From IMG/VR virus record IMGVR_UViG_3300031707_000141, positions 1 through 27,455 of that record: a stretch of DNA of 27,455 bases. The stretch is one strand, 5' to 3'. Shown here in pieces: positions 1 through 7,685 of the stretch. The stretch is from a virus. Position 1 is the stretch's first letter. Each line of letters starts with the position of its first letter. The notes under the pieces were generated by a model. The model made no database searches, was not told the origin of the DNA, and saw only the letters and a list, made by a program, of their open reading frames with translations. Position numbers and translations under genes: made by a program.

Positions 1-1195
1 TTGAGCTTGGAATAATTGAAGCATCATTATCTCTGGTAAATCCAATTCTAACTTGACCTTCTTCAACATAAGAATAAGAGGCAGAAATAGTACCAGTTGC
101 AGGAGTGGCAGGGCTTCCACTTACAGGATAAGCAAAGGTATTTGCATCAATTACAATAACTCTTTTTTCAACAACATTGTATTCATTTTGAACTGCGCCA
201 GTTACAGTAACATAAGAGCCACTTACTAATCCGTGAGCAGTTGAGGTAGCTGTTGCAATTTGTCCAGCCCTTACAAGGTTTGAAATAGAAATTGAAGCAG
301 AAGTTTTACTTGGTGAAAATATCCAAACTCTTGTTACACCAGCAATTAATTTTGCTTGGTTAATTAGAGCATTTACATTAAAAAACGAAAAAGGAAACTG
401 TATTCTAAATAGAACTCTTGAGCGATAAGAAGCGTCTCCCTCAATATCAGTCCCACCAGATAATTCACTAAAATCAACAAAAACATTATTATTAACGCCA
501 GCAATTGGGCTTCCTAATGTTAAAATTCCACCAGAAGTAATATTTGTATTTTGTCCTTGAGAGCTTGCAACAACAGCTACATTTGCAGTTGTCCATTGTG
601 CAATAATCGTACCACTTGCACTTCCAGCAGTTCCAGCTTGTGTAAATTGAAATTGTGTTGCAGAAGTTACAGTAATTATAACATTTGAAGCATTAAAATC
701 AGAAGGGCTTGCGCCAGTTATTGTAACAGTAATGCCACTTGCTAAATTATGAGCAGCGGTAAAATTAACAGTTACTAAAGTTCCAGTTCTTGACATTGAA
801 GAAACTGAAACGCTGTTTAATGAAATTGTTGAAGTAGATTGTGTTGTATAAGTTATGCTAGATGCGCTTTGAAGGCTTGTGCCAGAAGGAATGGAAGTTG
901 CAGCAGTTCCTGAAAAAACAACATTACCAGTTGCAGATGTTGCAACAGTTCTTGTAACGCCGTAAGTATTGCCCCATCTTTCTAAATAAACGCCAGTTGC
1001 GGTATTTACAAAGAATTGATTAATCATTATCAGAATCTTCTGATAATTGTCATAAACTCTATAAGCTAAACCTTTGATTAATGAACCTAAATAAGAGGTA
1101 GGCAAAAACGCCCCGCTGTCTGGCAACTGCGCGGTTACATCTGAAACAATCCTGTTATATACCTCTTTTCTATTAGAGGGTAGGTTTAATGTCAT
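1..1195 (-). CDS. Baseplate J-like protein (Mu gp47 type), 3' end cut by window
   Basis: Baseplate wedge protein that helps link the tail tube/hub to the tail fibres. The frame is open from an ATG at 1195 to the left edge (398 codons visible). The N-terminus carries typical J-family features: residues 12-60 resemble the helical start of the family, and residues 68-82 read GVYLERWGNTYGVTR, close to the usual LDRWG..YGI.R motif. Residues ~240-290 (FSELSGGTDIEGDASYRSR) fit the central J domain. Two related beta-rich modules are inserted at ~131-200 and ~303-375; the second has TAHGL..G..V.VTGA and PATPATGTI. The same module type occurs in the protein at 11036-12400. The gene follows the gp46-like gene by 11 nt, in Mu order. 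Family assignment is firm; the inserted modules are unusual. Confidence 0.88.
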   Translation of the reverse strand, partial: MTLNLPSNRKEVYNRIVSDVTAQLPDSGAFLPTSYLGSLIKGLAYRVYDNYQKILIMINQFFVNTATGVYLERWGNTYGVTRTVATSATGNVVFSGTAATSIPSGTSLQSASSITYTTQSTSTISLNSVSVSSMSRTGTLVTVNFTAAHNLASGITVTITGASPSDFNASNVIITVTSATQFQFTQAGTAGSASGTIIAQWTTANVAVVASSQGQNTNITSGGILTLGSPIAGVNNNVFVDFSELSGGTDIEGDASYRSRVLFRIQFPFSFFNVNALINQAKLIAGVTRVWIFSPSKTSASISISNLVRAGQIATATSTAHGLVSGSYVTVTGAVQNEYNVVEKRVIVIDANTFAYPVSGSPATPATGTISASYSYVEEGQVRIGFTRDNDASIIPSS

Positions 1196-1206
1196 TAGCC
1201 GTGGTG

Positions 1207-1659
1207 TTAGCTTGCATTAATTGTGTTTATCCATAAATCATAATACTGCACAAATTCAGTATTATCATTTCTTATAGCCGTAATTTTCGCAGTTAATTTT
1301 TCTAAGTCAATGTTTTTTTCAACAATAATATCAATTTCTTTTGCAATTCCTTTATCAATATACCATTGGAAAGCATCTTCTAAATAATTTTGACAAATAT
1401 TAACTGTATCATCGTCTAATTTCTCTTGGAAAAGCGTCCAAACTAAAGAGCCTTGCTCAAATCCATCTTCGTTTAATTCGTTACCACTCCAGCCTCCACG
1501 AGAGCGAGGGTCTTCAATTGAATCTTCTCTTTTTTGGCAATAAATTGTCATCATAAAAGAAGTCTCAAGACCGCCAGTTAAAGCAAAGTCGCCATTCTCA
1601 AAAGAAATATCAAATATTCCGTCAGAATTTTTATGTAGTTTTAAATCTTTAATTGACAT
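1207..1659 (-). CDS. Mu gp46-like baseplate protein (GP46 family)
   Basis: 150-residue protein of the phage GP46/baseplate wedge type, acting with the J-like protein encoded next. Residues 7-30 (LKLHKNSDGIFDISFENGDF) and 45-60 (SIEDPRSRGGWSGNEL) match the family pattern in which a tail-sized protein has an acidic start and an R.GWWG-like motif; here it is RGGWSG. The C-terminal half alternates charged helices and strands. It lies between the spike protein and the J-like protein, exactly the Mu gp45-gp46-gp47 order. Start ATG at 1659. Identification rests on motif and position; no catalytic residue is expected. Confidence 0.8.
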   Translation of the reverse strand: MSIKDLKLHKNSDGIFDISFENGDFALTGGLETSFMMTIYCQKREDSIEDPRSRGGWSGNELNEDGFEQGSLVWTLFQEKLDDDTVNICQNYLEDAFQWYIDKGIAKEIDIIVEKNIDLEKLTAKITAIRNDNTEFVQYYDLWINTINAS

Positions 1660-1688
1660 AAATATTTTTATTTATAATTTTATTTCTG

Positions 1689-1740
1689 GTCTAATAGTTA
1701 AGTTTAGGTGGGGTTGCCTTTGGTGGCTTAACTATTAGAC
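1689..1740. repeat. Perfect 14-bp inverted repeat with 24-nt loop
   Basis: GTCTAATAGTTAAG at 1689-1702 is the exact reverse complement of 1727-1740; the 24-nt spacer is G-rich on the plus strand (AGGTGGGG, GGTGG). On the minus-strand mRNA the stem starts in the last codons of the spike gene and swallows its stop codon (1735-1737). No U-run follows on either side, so it is not a classical intrinsic terminator. It may be an mRNA processing or stability hairpin, or the remnant of an insertion. Confidence 0.7.
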
Positions 1741-2259
1741 TACTGCTCCAGTATTGCCAACGCCAACCGTTACTCCACTATGAGTGTGAGTAATAAATGG
1801 TTTAGTTTCAATAGTTGTAGTCCCAGTTAAATTGCTTGTTCCGCTAACGCTAAGGTTTCCAGTAATATCAACATTCCCAGTAATATTTACCGCTCCAGTA
1901 ATATTAATTCCACCTTGTGCGGTAATATCAATTTGCTTGCTATCAGCTGTTGTAATGCTTATTGAACCATCTTGTTTGAAATAAATTTGATTTTGTTTCT
2001 TTCCATAAATAATCTTCTCTCCCTCAAGTATCTTAGGGGCGTTGTCAACATCATAAGGGATTACATAATTCATGCCGTATTCATCACCAACGCATAAAAC
2101 ATAACAAGAATCACCAACAGAAGGGCAAACATTATCGCCAGTTGGTAAAACTAAAACTCCACTTTCAACATCAGTAGAAGCAGGGTCTTGAAATTGTACT
2201 CTTATTTTGCCAAGTTCGCCAACAAATTCTAACTTCTTTATTTCTGCTATTCTAATCAT
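1735..2259 (-). CDS. Baseplate assembly/spike protein (gpV / Mu gp45-like)
   Basis: Trimeric tail-spike (membrane-piercing) protein at the tip of the tail tube. The first ~95 residues form the OB-fold-like part: strands around LEFVGELGKIRVQFQDP and a VGDSCYVLCVGD segment. Residues ~105-155 are short repeats (INITG, VNITG, VDITG, LSVSG, SNLTG) typical of a triple-stranded beta-helix spike. Near the end HTHSGV gives the H-x-H pair that binds iron in gpV tips. 174 residues is a normal length. It overlaps the end of the upstream hub gene by 8 nt, so translation is probably coupled. Confidence 0.85.
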   Translation of the reverse strand: MIRIAEIKKLEFVGELGKIRVQFQDPASTDVESGVLVLPTGDNVCPSVGDSCYVLCVGDEYGMNYVIPYDVDNAPKILEGEKIIYGKKQNQIYFKQDGSISITTADSKQIDITAQGGINITGAVNITGNVDITGNLSVSGTSNLTGTTTIETKPFITHTHSGVTVGVGNTGAVV

Positions 2260-3679
2260 CTGTTCCTAGTTGTTTTAATATTTTGTTTGATTTTTTTCTT
2301 GGTTTTTTAATTTTTGGCTCAAATACAGAATTGGTATAAGATAATTTGTCAACCAAATTTAATCTAACATAAGAGCCCGACTCTTTGCTTAAATTATAGG
2401 TAATGTCTTTTATCAAAAGGTTATCATCTACTTGAGCCAAGTTATCAGTTATCTGCACCAATTGATTTGCTTGCCAAGGCTCATTTTTTTGCGGCTTAAT
2501 AAAGTTAGAAGGGCTGTTTAATGCCGTTGCTAAAGATTTAAAAGTAATTGGTCTTAAACCTTGTCTCCATCCAACTACGCTACAAGAATAAACATGAGAT
2601 TTAGAATATCTAATATTGCATTCCCATTCAGCTCTATCTTTACATTGAGAGTTGTTTAGGTTAGCCACATAATCAACAAATTTTCTTGTTTTTCTTATTG
2701 ATTCGTCATAAAAAACACCGCTATATTGAACTACATTATTTTTTAAACTATCAATAATAGAAGACTGATTTGGGGCAGGAGGGTTAGTAGCAGGATCAAT
2801 AGTTTTGATTGGATTAGTTCCAGTTGAGCTTGAAATTATTTTGTATTCATAATATCTATTTTTTAAATCCCTTTTAACGGAAGCATCTTTTATATTATTT
2901 TGAGATGTATCTACTGTTGCAGAAGCTCCGCTCTCAAGTAATCCACCAAGTAATCCACTTTTTTTATTAAGTTCAGTCAAGTTTTGTAATTTCACAAGAG
3001 CTTGCTTGTTGCCTATTTTTCTAATAATAATATTTCCATTACCATCAGTGCCTAAGACTAATCTTCTTTTGTCAGCTAGTCTTTGTATTAACTCGTAAGC
3101 ACTTTCATCTTTACTAAATCCAATTCCTTCGGAATTAGAAAATGGCTCTATATCTCCATATTCGTTAATAACTGCAATTTGATTTTCTGCCAAAGCCAAG
3201 CCTTCTTCAAAAGAGGTTGGAATATTAAATTTACTTGCCAGAGATGTTAGGCTTGAAGGTATTTTTATTTTAGAAATCGAAGTTCCTATTTTTGTAGCAC
3301 TTAAAACTTCATAACCAACAGCTTCTAAAACCTTTTTTAAAACATTCTCAAAGGTTGTAGGTGTTGCAAAAACTTTGTTTGATATTCTGCTATCAATCAA
3401 ATCAGAAACTTTATCTCTACCAGAAAATCTTACATCACAAGAGCCAACAGAATAATCAATATCAACCTCATCAATATAGCCAGTTAAAAAAGGCTCATCA
3501 TCTAAATAAAGTTTAATTCCTTGCCCTTCATAGAAAATATCGGCATCTTGAGTTGGAATATTTATGTCAATATTAAAAGTCTTTCCAAAGAAATCCAAAC
3601 TTTCATTTACAGAAACGGATTTAAAGGTTTTAAAGCTAACTCCTGCTATATCTATTGTTATGTTATCTTCAAAAGCCAT
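2252..3679 (-). CDS. Baseplate hub protein (Mu gpP / P2 gpD-like late control protein)
   Basis: 475-residue hub protein sitting between the tail tube and the spike. The N-terminus (DNITIDIAGVSFKTFKSVSVNESLD...) and the following FYEGQGIKLYLDDEPFLTGYIDEVDIDY segment match the opening strands of the Mu gpP/P2 gpD fold. GRDKVSDLIDS at ~85-95 is the typical G.D...DL.D.S motif. Residues ~190-225 (AYELIQRLADKRRLVLGTDGNGNIIIRK) are the conserved 'EL..r.A...G.......G.....r' block. The C-terminal 25 residues are very basic (IKKPRKKSNKILK). Its start overlaps the preceding stop by 1 nt (TAATG). Position after the gpN homologue supports the call. Confidence 0.85.
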   Translation of the reverse strand: MAFEDNITIDIAGVSFKTFKSVSVNESLDFFGKTFNIDINIPTQDADIFYEGQGIKLYLDDEPFLTGYIDEVDIDYSVGSCDVRFSGRDKVSDLIDSRISNKVFATPTTFENVLKKVLEAVGYEVLSATKIGTSISKIKIPSSLTSLASKFNIPTSFEEGLALAENQIAVINEYGDIEPFSNSEGIGFSKDESAYELIQRLADKRRLVLGTDGNGNIIIRKIGNKQALVKLQNLTELNKKSGLLGGLLESGASATVDTSQNNIKDASVKRDLKNRYYEYKIISSSTGTNPIKTIDPATNPPAPNQSSIIDSLKNNVVQYSGVFYDESIRKTRKFVDYVANLNNSQCKDRAEWECNIRYSKSHVYSCSVVGWRQGLRPITFKSLATALNSPSNFIKPQKNEPWQANQLVQITDNLAQVDDNLLIKDITYNLSKESGSYVRLNLVDKLSYTNSVFEPKIKKPRKKSNKILKQLGTDD

Positions 3680-4884
3680 TATTCGGAAAGTATATTAATA
3701 TTTCCGCTAACAAAAGCAGGGTCTTCAATATTGTTTAAAAGAAGTATCTCGTCAGACCTATCGCTAGTTCCATAATAATTATATGTCAAAACCGCACTTG
3801 GTACACTATTTGTTTTTATGCTAACATAAAACGGCAATGTAGTTCTTAAATTTTTAAGAAATGCTGTAGTTCCAACTTTTAAATTTTGTAAGTTGTAATA
3901 AACATCTTCATCTATTTTATCTGGGTTCAAACTATCAAAAGCAGTGCTTAACCTTTTAATCATGCTGTCTATTTCTTCTTGCGAAGTGTAATCAATATTT
4001 GTTGATGCAAGGCAGGCAACAGCTAATGAGGATGTTTTAAAATAATTGTCTAACTCTTGATTATTTATGTTAAGCTGTTCATTCCTTGCAGAAGAAGCTG
4101 GGTATTGTTCGTTTTTGCTTGAATCAAAAATATTCAAAGCAATGTCAACCATTGTTTTAAAACTATCTGTAATTGCAGATATTGCTCCAAATATATTTTG
4201 AAATCTTCGTGAAAGATTCGATGGCGTTTGCATTAGCTCTGTCAAAGAAGCTGTTAAATCTGCAATATCAGCAACAAAAGCCGCCGCTTCATCGGCAACG
4301 CCATTTATAGTTGAAACAATGTCATTTACTGTTTGTGTAGTATTTTTGATATAATCTCTGGCAGTGTTAGCTGCTTCAATTCCTATGTCATAGTATTTAA
4401 CAAGAAAATCAAAAGCAGCTTTAGCACTTGCAAAGTGTTGATCGAACCATTTGGACAAAGCACTTTTACTAGAACCTTCTTCGGGATATTTATTTACAGT
4501 TGATTCGGCAAAGGTTACTTTATACCTAGCAATTCCTAGTTGGTTGATAAAATCTTCATCAACAGAAGCAGAAACAACCACTACTTTTTTCTGGCCAATT
4601 GTAGGATGGGTTAAAGTTCCTCTTCCAATTGCGTTTAAATTATCTTCTAGCTTCTTTTTAGATCGTTTATATCGTGAGAAAGTAGTTTCTTGAATTTCAA
4701 TATCAAAGTCATAAATTCCAGACTTCTTACCCATATCTTGAACATATCTTTCAGAAGAGTTCGGATATTCGTGAATAACTGTTTTTCTTCCTAACCCGCT
4801 ATCAGAAACATTCCTTGCATAAAAAAGAGCATTTTTGCCATTTATGCTATAACTTGCTTTAAAAAATCCGCTTAGTATGCTCAT
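3679..4884 (-). CDS. DNA circulation/tail protein (Mu gpN-like)
   Basis: 401-residue baseplate/hub-associated protein of the 'DNA circularisation protein N-terminus' family; in Mu, gpN forms part of the central hub. The N-terminal ~130 residues carry the family signature: RKTVIHEYPNSSERYVQDMGKK (residues ~33-54) followed by YDFDIEIQ and a late strand IARYKVTFAES. The middle (~160-250) is helical and alanine-rich. The start overlaps the tape-measure stop in an ATGA. Placed between tape measure and gpP-like hub as in Mu. Confidence 0.85.
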   Translation of the reverse strand: MSILSGFFKASYSINGKNALFYARNVSDSGLGRKTVIHEYPNSSERYVQDMGKKSGIYDFDIEIQETTFSRYKRSKKKLEDNLNAIGRGTLTHPTIGQKKVVVVSASVDEDFINQLGIARYKVTFAESTVNKYPEEGSSKSALSKWFDQHFASAKAAFDFLVKYYDIGIEAANTARDYIKNTTQTVNDIVSTINGVADEAAAFVADIADLTASLTELMQTPSNLSRRFQNIFGAISAITDSFKTMVDIALNIFDSSKNEQYPASSARNEQLNINNQELDNYFKTSSLAVACLASTNIDYTSQEEIDSMIKRLSTAFDSLNPDKIDEDVYYNLQNLKVGTTAFLKNLRTTLPFYVSIKTNSVPSAVLTYNYYGTSDRSDEILLLNNIEDPAFVSGNINILSE

Positions 4885-6746
4885 AAACCTCCAGCAATTA
4901 CAGTTCTAGGTCTTGGGGTCATTCCATAAGATCGAGATTCTTGTTTTATAGAAATTCCAGTAGGTAAATTTTCACCAACTATCTTAACAATAACTTCTTG
5001 TTGTGGCATAGAAGATTGAGGGATTGGTGTAAATTGATTATTAAAAGGGTTATCGTTAGCAAAGTTTTTTTTATAATATTCAAAGTTTCCCTGAATAAGG
5101 TTTTCTTTAAGTTGTGACCTACCCTCATTACCACCGTTTTTAAGATCGTAAGTGAATGCACCAACAGCTTGACCAGTTATTTCTGCCCCAACTTCCGCAA
5201 TATCATATAATTTCCTAATTCCTTTTAATGGTGAGCTATTCCAAACAGTCCCCATTATTTCTAATGATTTTGTTAATCTTTGTATTCCATTGTCTAAAAT
5301 AGTAGTCCAATCATTAATCATTGTTCCAGCTTCACCTTGAGACAAAGATTCAACTAATAATGTCCAACTAGTGGTAACCCTATTTAATCTTGCCCCTAAT
5401 TTTTGCATAGCAATATCTAAACCAGAAGTAATTTGAGCGTTGTTATCAATATGTCTTGACACATTGGCTAAAACATCTGAGGTAATTCTTCCATCACTTA
5501 CCAACTTTCTAAATACAGGTTCAGTAAGACCTAAAGAATCAGCAAATAGTTTTACGGCACCTGGTAAAGAATCGCCCAATTGTCTTTGTAACTCCTCTAA
5601 ATTAACAACTCCTTTAGAGGTCATTTGAGTTATCGCATTCATAACCAACTTAAATCTGTAAGGATCAATACCATATACAGTTGATAATTTAGCAAAAGAT
5701 TCAAATTCTTTTCGTGCTTGTGGTAATGATTTTTTGCCAGCAGATGCGGCTAAAAATTTAACATATTCTTCTTTTGTTGCGCTTAAATCTAATCCAAGAG
5801 TTCTGACAACCTTTATCAAATACTGCATTTCATTAGCTGCTAACTGACTAGAGGAAGTTGTTTTGTCGTAAGAAGGAAGCACTGTTTGTAAAGTTGCATT
5901 TAAAGCATCAAATTGTCTTCTAGTATCTATAATTTCGCTAGGTAATCCAACCACTTTATCAATTACAGAATAATATCCAACTGCTTTGGCTACACCTCCA
6001 AAAGAAACGCCATCTCCACCAGCGGAAAAACTGCCTCGTCTTGATGGTCGTTGAGTTTGTGGTTGAGGTTGCGATGGTAATGTTGATTCTTGATTTATTG
6101 TTCTACCAGTTCCAGTAACATCTATCATTGGTCTTTGACCATAAGACATTACAGCGCCGCCTCTTGAATATGGGACTATTCCAGTTCCAGCAGCATCTCT
6201 TCTGTAAGTTGAATTAATTGGTATGTTAAAGTTTGGGCTATAAGCTTTAGGATTATAAATTCCACTAGCACTTCCTCCGTTCATCATAAAGTTTCTAGAA
6301 TTAGCAACTACTAATCCATTTGCATAACTTTGTTTATAAGCCATGTCAACTTTAAGTTGCCTCATCTTAGCTCTAAGTGCCGTCGCATCAGGCGCAATAG
6401 AGGAAGATCCACCATATCTAGTAAATCTATTGCCATAAGGAACTAAGGCATTTTCTAGGCTTCTTCTATAAGCCATATTAGCTCTTAGTGTTGCCGAAGA
6501 AATTGAAGCACTTTGAAAACCACCACCAATTAAACTAAATCCAGTTTTTGCTTTTTTTATTCTTTCAGCAGATTTTGCAATTTTGTCATATTCTTTTGAA
6601 AGCTGGGCAAGTCCTTTAAAATCGCTACTATTAAATTTAAATTCTGTAAGTTTTTTTATTTCAGATAATTCTTCTTTTAATTTTTTTGTAACTTCAGAAA
6701 ATCCATCTAAAACCTCTAAAGTATATTTTATAGTTCCTTCACTCAT
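4881..6746 (-). CDS. Tape measure protein
   Basis: 621-residue tail length determinant. The first ~65 residues are strongly helical and charged (coiled-coil-like). Residues ~65-250 are low-complexity with Gly/Ser/Arg/Tyr repeats (ANMAYRRSLENALVPYGNRF and a related later segment), and residues ~270-440 form the conserved tape-measure domain, including LSATKEEYVKFLAASAGKKS, LEELQRQLGDSLPGAVKLFA and a DGRITSDVL-like motif. It is short for a myophage and has no peptidoglycan hydrolase domain that I can see. By the usual rule of roughly 0.15 nm per residue it implies a tail near 90 nm, which is inference. The ATG overlaps the stop of the frameshifted chaperone (ATGA). Confidence 0.88.
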   Translation of the reverse strand: MSEGTIKYTLEVLDGFSEVTKKLKEELSEIKKLTEFKFNSSDFKGLAQLSKEYDKIAKSAERIKKAKTGFSLIGGGFQSASISSATLRANMAYRRSLENALVPYGNRFTRYGGSSSIAPDATALRAKMRQLKVDMAYKQSYANGLVVANSRNFMMNGGSASGIYNPKAYSPNFNIPINSTYRRDAAGTGIVPYSRGGAVMSYGQRPMIDVTGTGRTINQESTLPSQPQPQTQRPSRRGSFSAGGDGVSFGGVAKAVGYYSVIDKVVGLPSEIIDTRRQFDALNATLQTVLPSYDKTTSSSQLAANEMQYLIKVVRTLGLDLSATKEEYVKFLAASAGKKSLPQARKEFESFAKLSTVYGIDPYRFKLVMNAITQMTSKGVVNLEELQRQLGDSLPGAVKLFADSLGLTEPVFRKLVSDGRITSDVLANVSRHIDNNAQITSGLDIAMQKLGARLNRVTTSWTLLVESLSQGEAGTMINDWTTILDNGIQRLTKSLEIMGTVWNSSPLKGIRKLYDIAEVGAEITGQAVGAFTYDLKNGGNEGRSQLKENLIQGNFEYYKKNFANDNPFNNQFTPIPQSSMPQQEVIVKIVGENLPTGISIKQESRSYGMTPRPRTVIAGGL

Positions 6747-7269
6747 CTTCTATACCCTCTATTTCTTGAGTTAGCTAACTCTTGAGCTTTCTTTGTTTCA
6801 TCAGTGGCTTTTTTTTGCTCGGATTGGCTATCTTTTACAGCTATATCATACCATTCAAATAATTCAGGGAAAGCCATGTTGTTAATATCGTTGTAGGTAA
6901 AAGCATTAGTGTATTTTAGGAAACTAAATAAGGATTCTCTAAACTTGCGCCTTTCTACTTTGTCGGCAAGAAAGGCGATATGTCTAAAAAATTTGAGGTG
7001 TACTCCTCCAATAATATAACAGAAGCCCTAAAGTCTAAATCATCAATTTTAAGTTTTCCGCCTTCAACTGGTGCAATATAACCTTTTTCACAAAGAAAAT
7101 TAAGAGCTTCAAACTTTTTATTCATTGTTAATAAATCTAAAAGCTTATCAGAATCGCAGAATTTAAGAGATAACAAATTTACTTCTTTAGTCTTCTTATA
7201 TTCGCTATTAATGAAATAAGAACATTCTGATAAAAGTGGATATTTTTTTTCTCTTAATAATTCAATCAT
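6743..7269 (-). CDS. Tail assembly chaperone, -1 frameshift fusion (gpG-T-like)
   Basis: Reading 95 codons in frame 0, slipping back one base at the U UUU UUA heptamer and continuing to the TGA at 6745-6743 gives a 175-residue fusion. The -1 extension (80 codons, no stop) includes FSFLKYTNAFTYNDI and MAFPELFEWYDIAVK, which look like the conserved helical T-part of tail chaperones, then a Lys/Glu-rich tail. Without the shift this ~210 bp would be an unexplained gap just before the tape measure. The extension stop overlaps the tape-measure ATG (ATGA), which argues for real translation. Efficiency cannot be judged from sequence. Confidence 0.85.
6949..6994 (-). promoter_or_regulatory. Programmed -1 ribosomal frameshift signal
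   Basis: On the minus strand: slippery run AAATTTTTTA (6994-6985) with T TTT TTA in frame 0, then a 7-nt spacer (6984-6978), then a perfect 9-bp stem CGCCTTTCT / AGAAAGGCG (6977-6969 with 6957-6949) around an 11-nt loop. The frame-0 TAG stop lies inside the 3' arm. All three parts of a canonical stimulatory signal are present; U UUU UUA is the well-known heptamer of HIV-1 gag-pol. Confidence 0.88.
6955..7269 (-). CDS. Tail assembly chaperone, short form (gpG-like)
   Basis: 104-residue product of normal decoding; it should bind the tape measure before tube polymerisation and is absent from the virion. It lies between tube and tape measure, the invariant chaperone position. Residues ~1-90 are helical and charged. 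The reading frame contains the slippery sequence T TTT TTA at 6991-6985 (codons 94-95) only nine codons before its TAG stop, so a fraction of ribosomes should move into the -1 frame. The gene follows the tube stop by two bases. Confidence 0.75.
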   Translation of the reverse strand: MIELLREKKYPLLSECSYFINSEYKKTKEVNLLSLKFCDSDKLLDLLTMNKKFEALNFLCEKGYIAPVEGGKLKIDDLDFRASVILLEEYTSNFLDISPFLPTK

Positions 7270-7271
7270 AA

Positions 7272-7679
7272 TTAGTTAGTTAAAGTTACTTTAGAAGCGT
7301 TCCAAGTTAAGGAAATAACGCCGTCAGAGCTGTGTTGAAAAGTAGGATCATTCATTAAGGAAGCATTTTTGTATAGTCTGCTTTGACCAGCGCCATCTGG
7401 TATAATTTTAAGTATATGACTGCCATTACTAGCTTTCCAAGCTTGAATTATAACCATAGGATCAGAATCGCTATCAGAATCAAGCATCATTATATCAAAA
7501 GTTATTTCAGATACTTGAGTTTCTAAATTTTCCGCTGGCAAGATAACAATAGAGCGACCAGACATTTGCGCCCTTACATTAGTTTCTCCAAATCCAGCTT
7601 TTTCAACTAAAGTATTTGGAACATAAAGAAATGTTTTACCATCTATCTCAATTCGCTTTGGAGTAAAAGTATCTACCAT
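7272..7679 (-). CDS. Tail tube protein (Mu gpM-like)
   Basis: 135-residue inner tube subunit of the contractile tail. The sequence is beta-rich with a long acidic loop (MLDSDSDSDPM) and an N-terminal strand set (RIEIDGKTFLYVPNTL), as in the Mu-type tube family. It lies directly after the sheath gene and before the chaperone. Length is normal for the family. Start ATG at 7679, six bases after the sheath stop. Confidence 0.83.
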   Translation of the reverse strand: MVDTFTPKRIEIDGKTFLYVPNTLVEKAGFGETNVRAQMSGRSIVILPAENLETQVSEITFDIMMLDSDSDSDPMVIIQAWKASNGSHILKIIPDGAGQSRLYKNASLMNDPTFQHSSDGVISLTWNASKVTLTN

Positions 7680-7685
7680 ATTTTA

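Noticed and set aside
1735-2259. Repeats in spike gene as CRISPR or microsatellite
   Set aside because: INITG-type repeats are protein repeats of a beta-helix spike, with changing DNA sequence.
3521-3775. 84-residue plus-strand ORF in the hub/gpN genes
   Set aside because: Antisense to two well-supported genes, with no SD or recognisable product; a shadow of real coding DNA.
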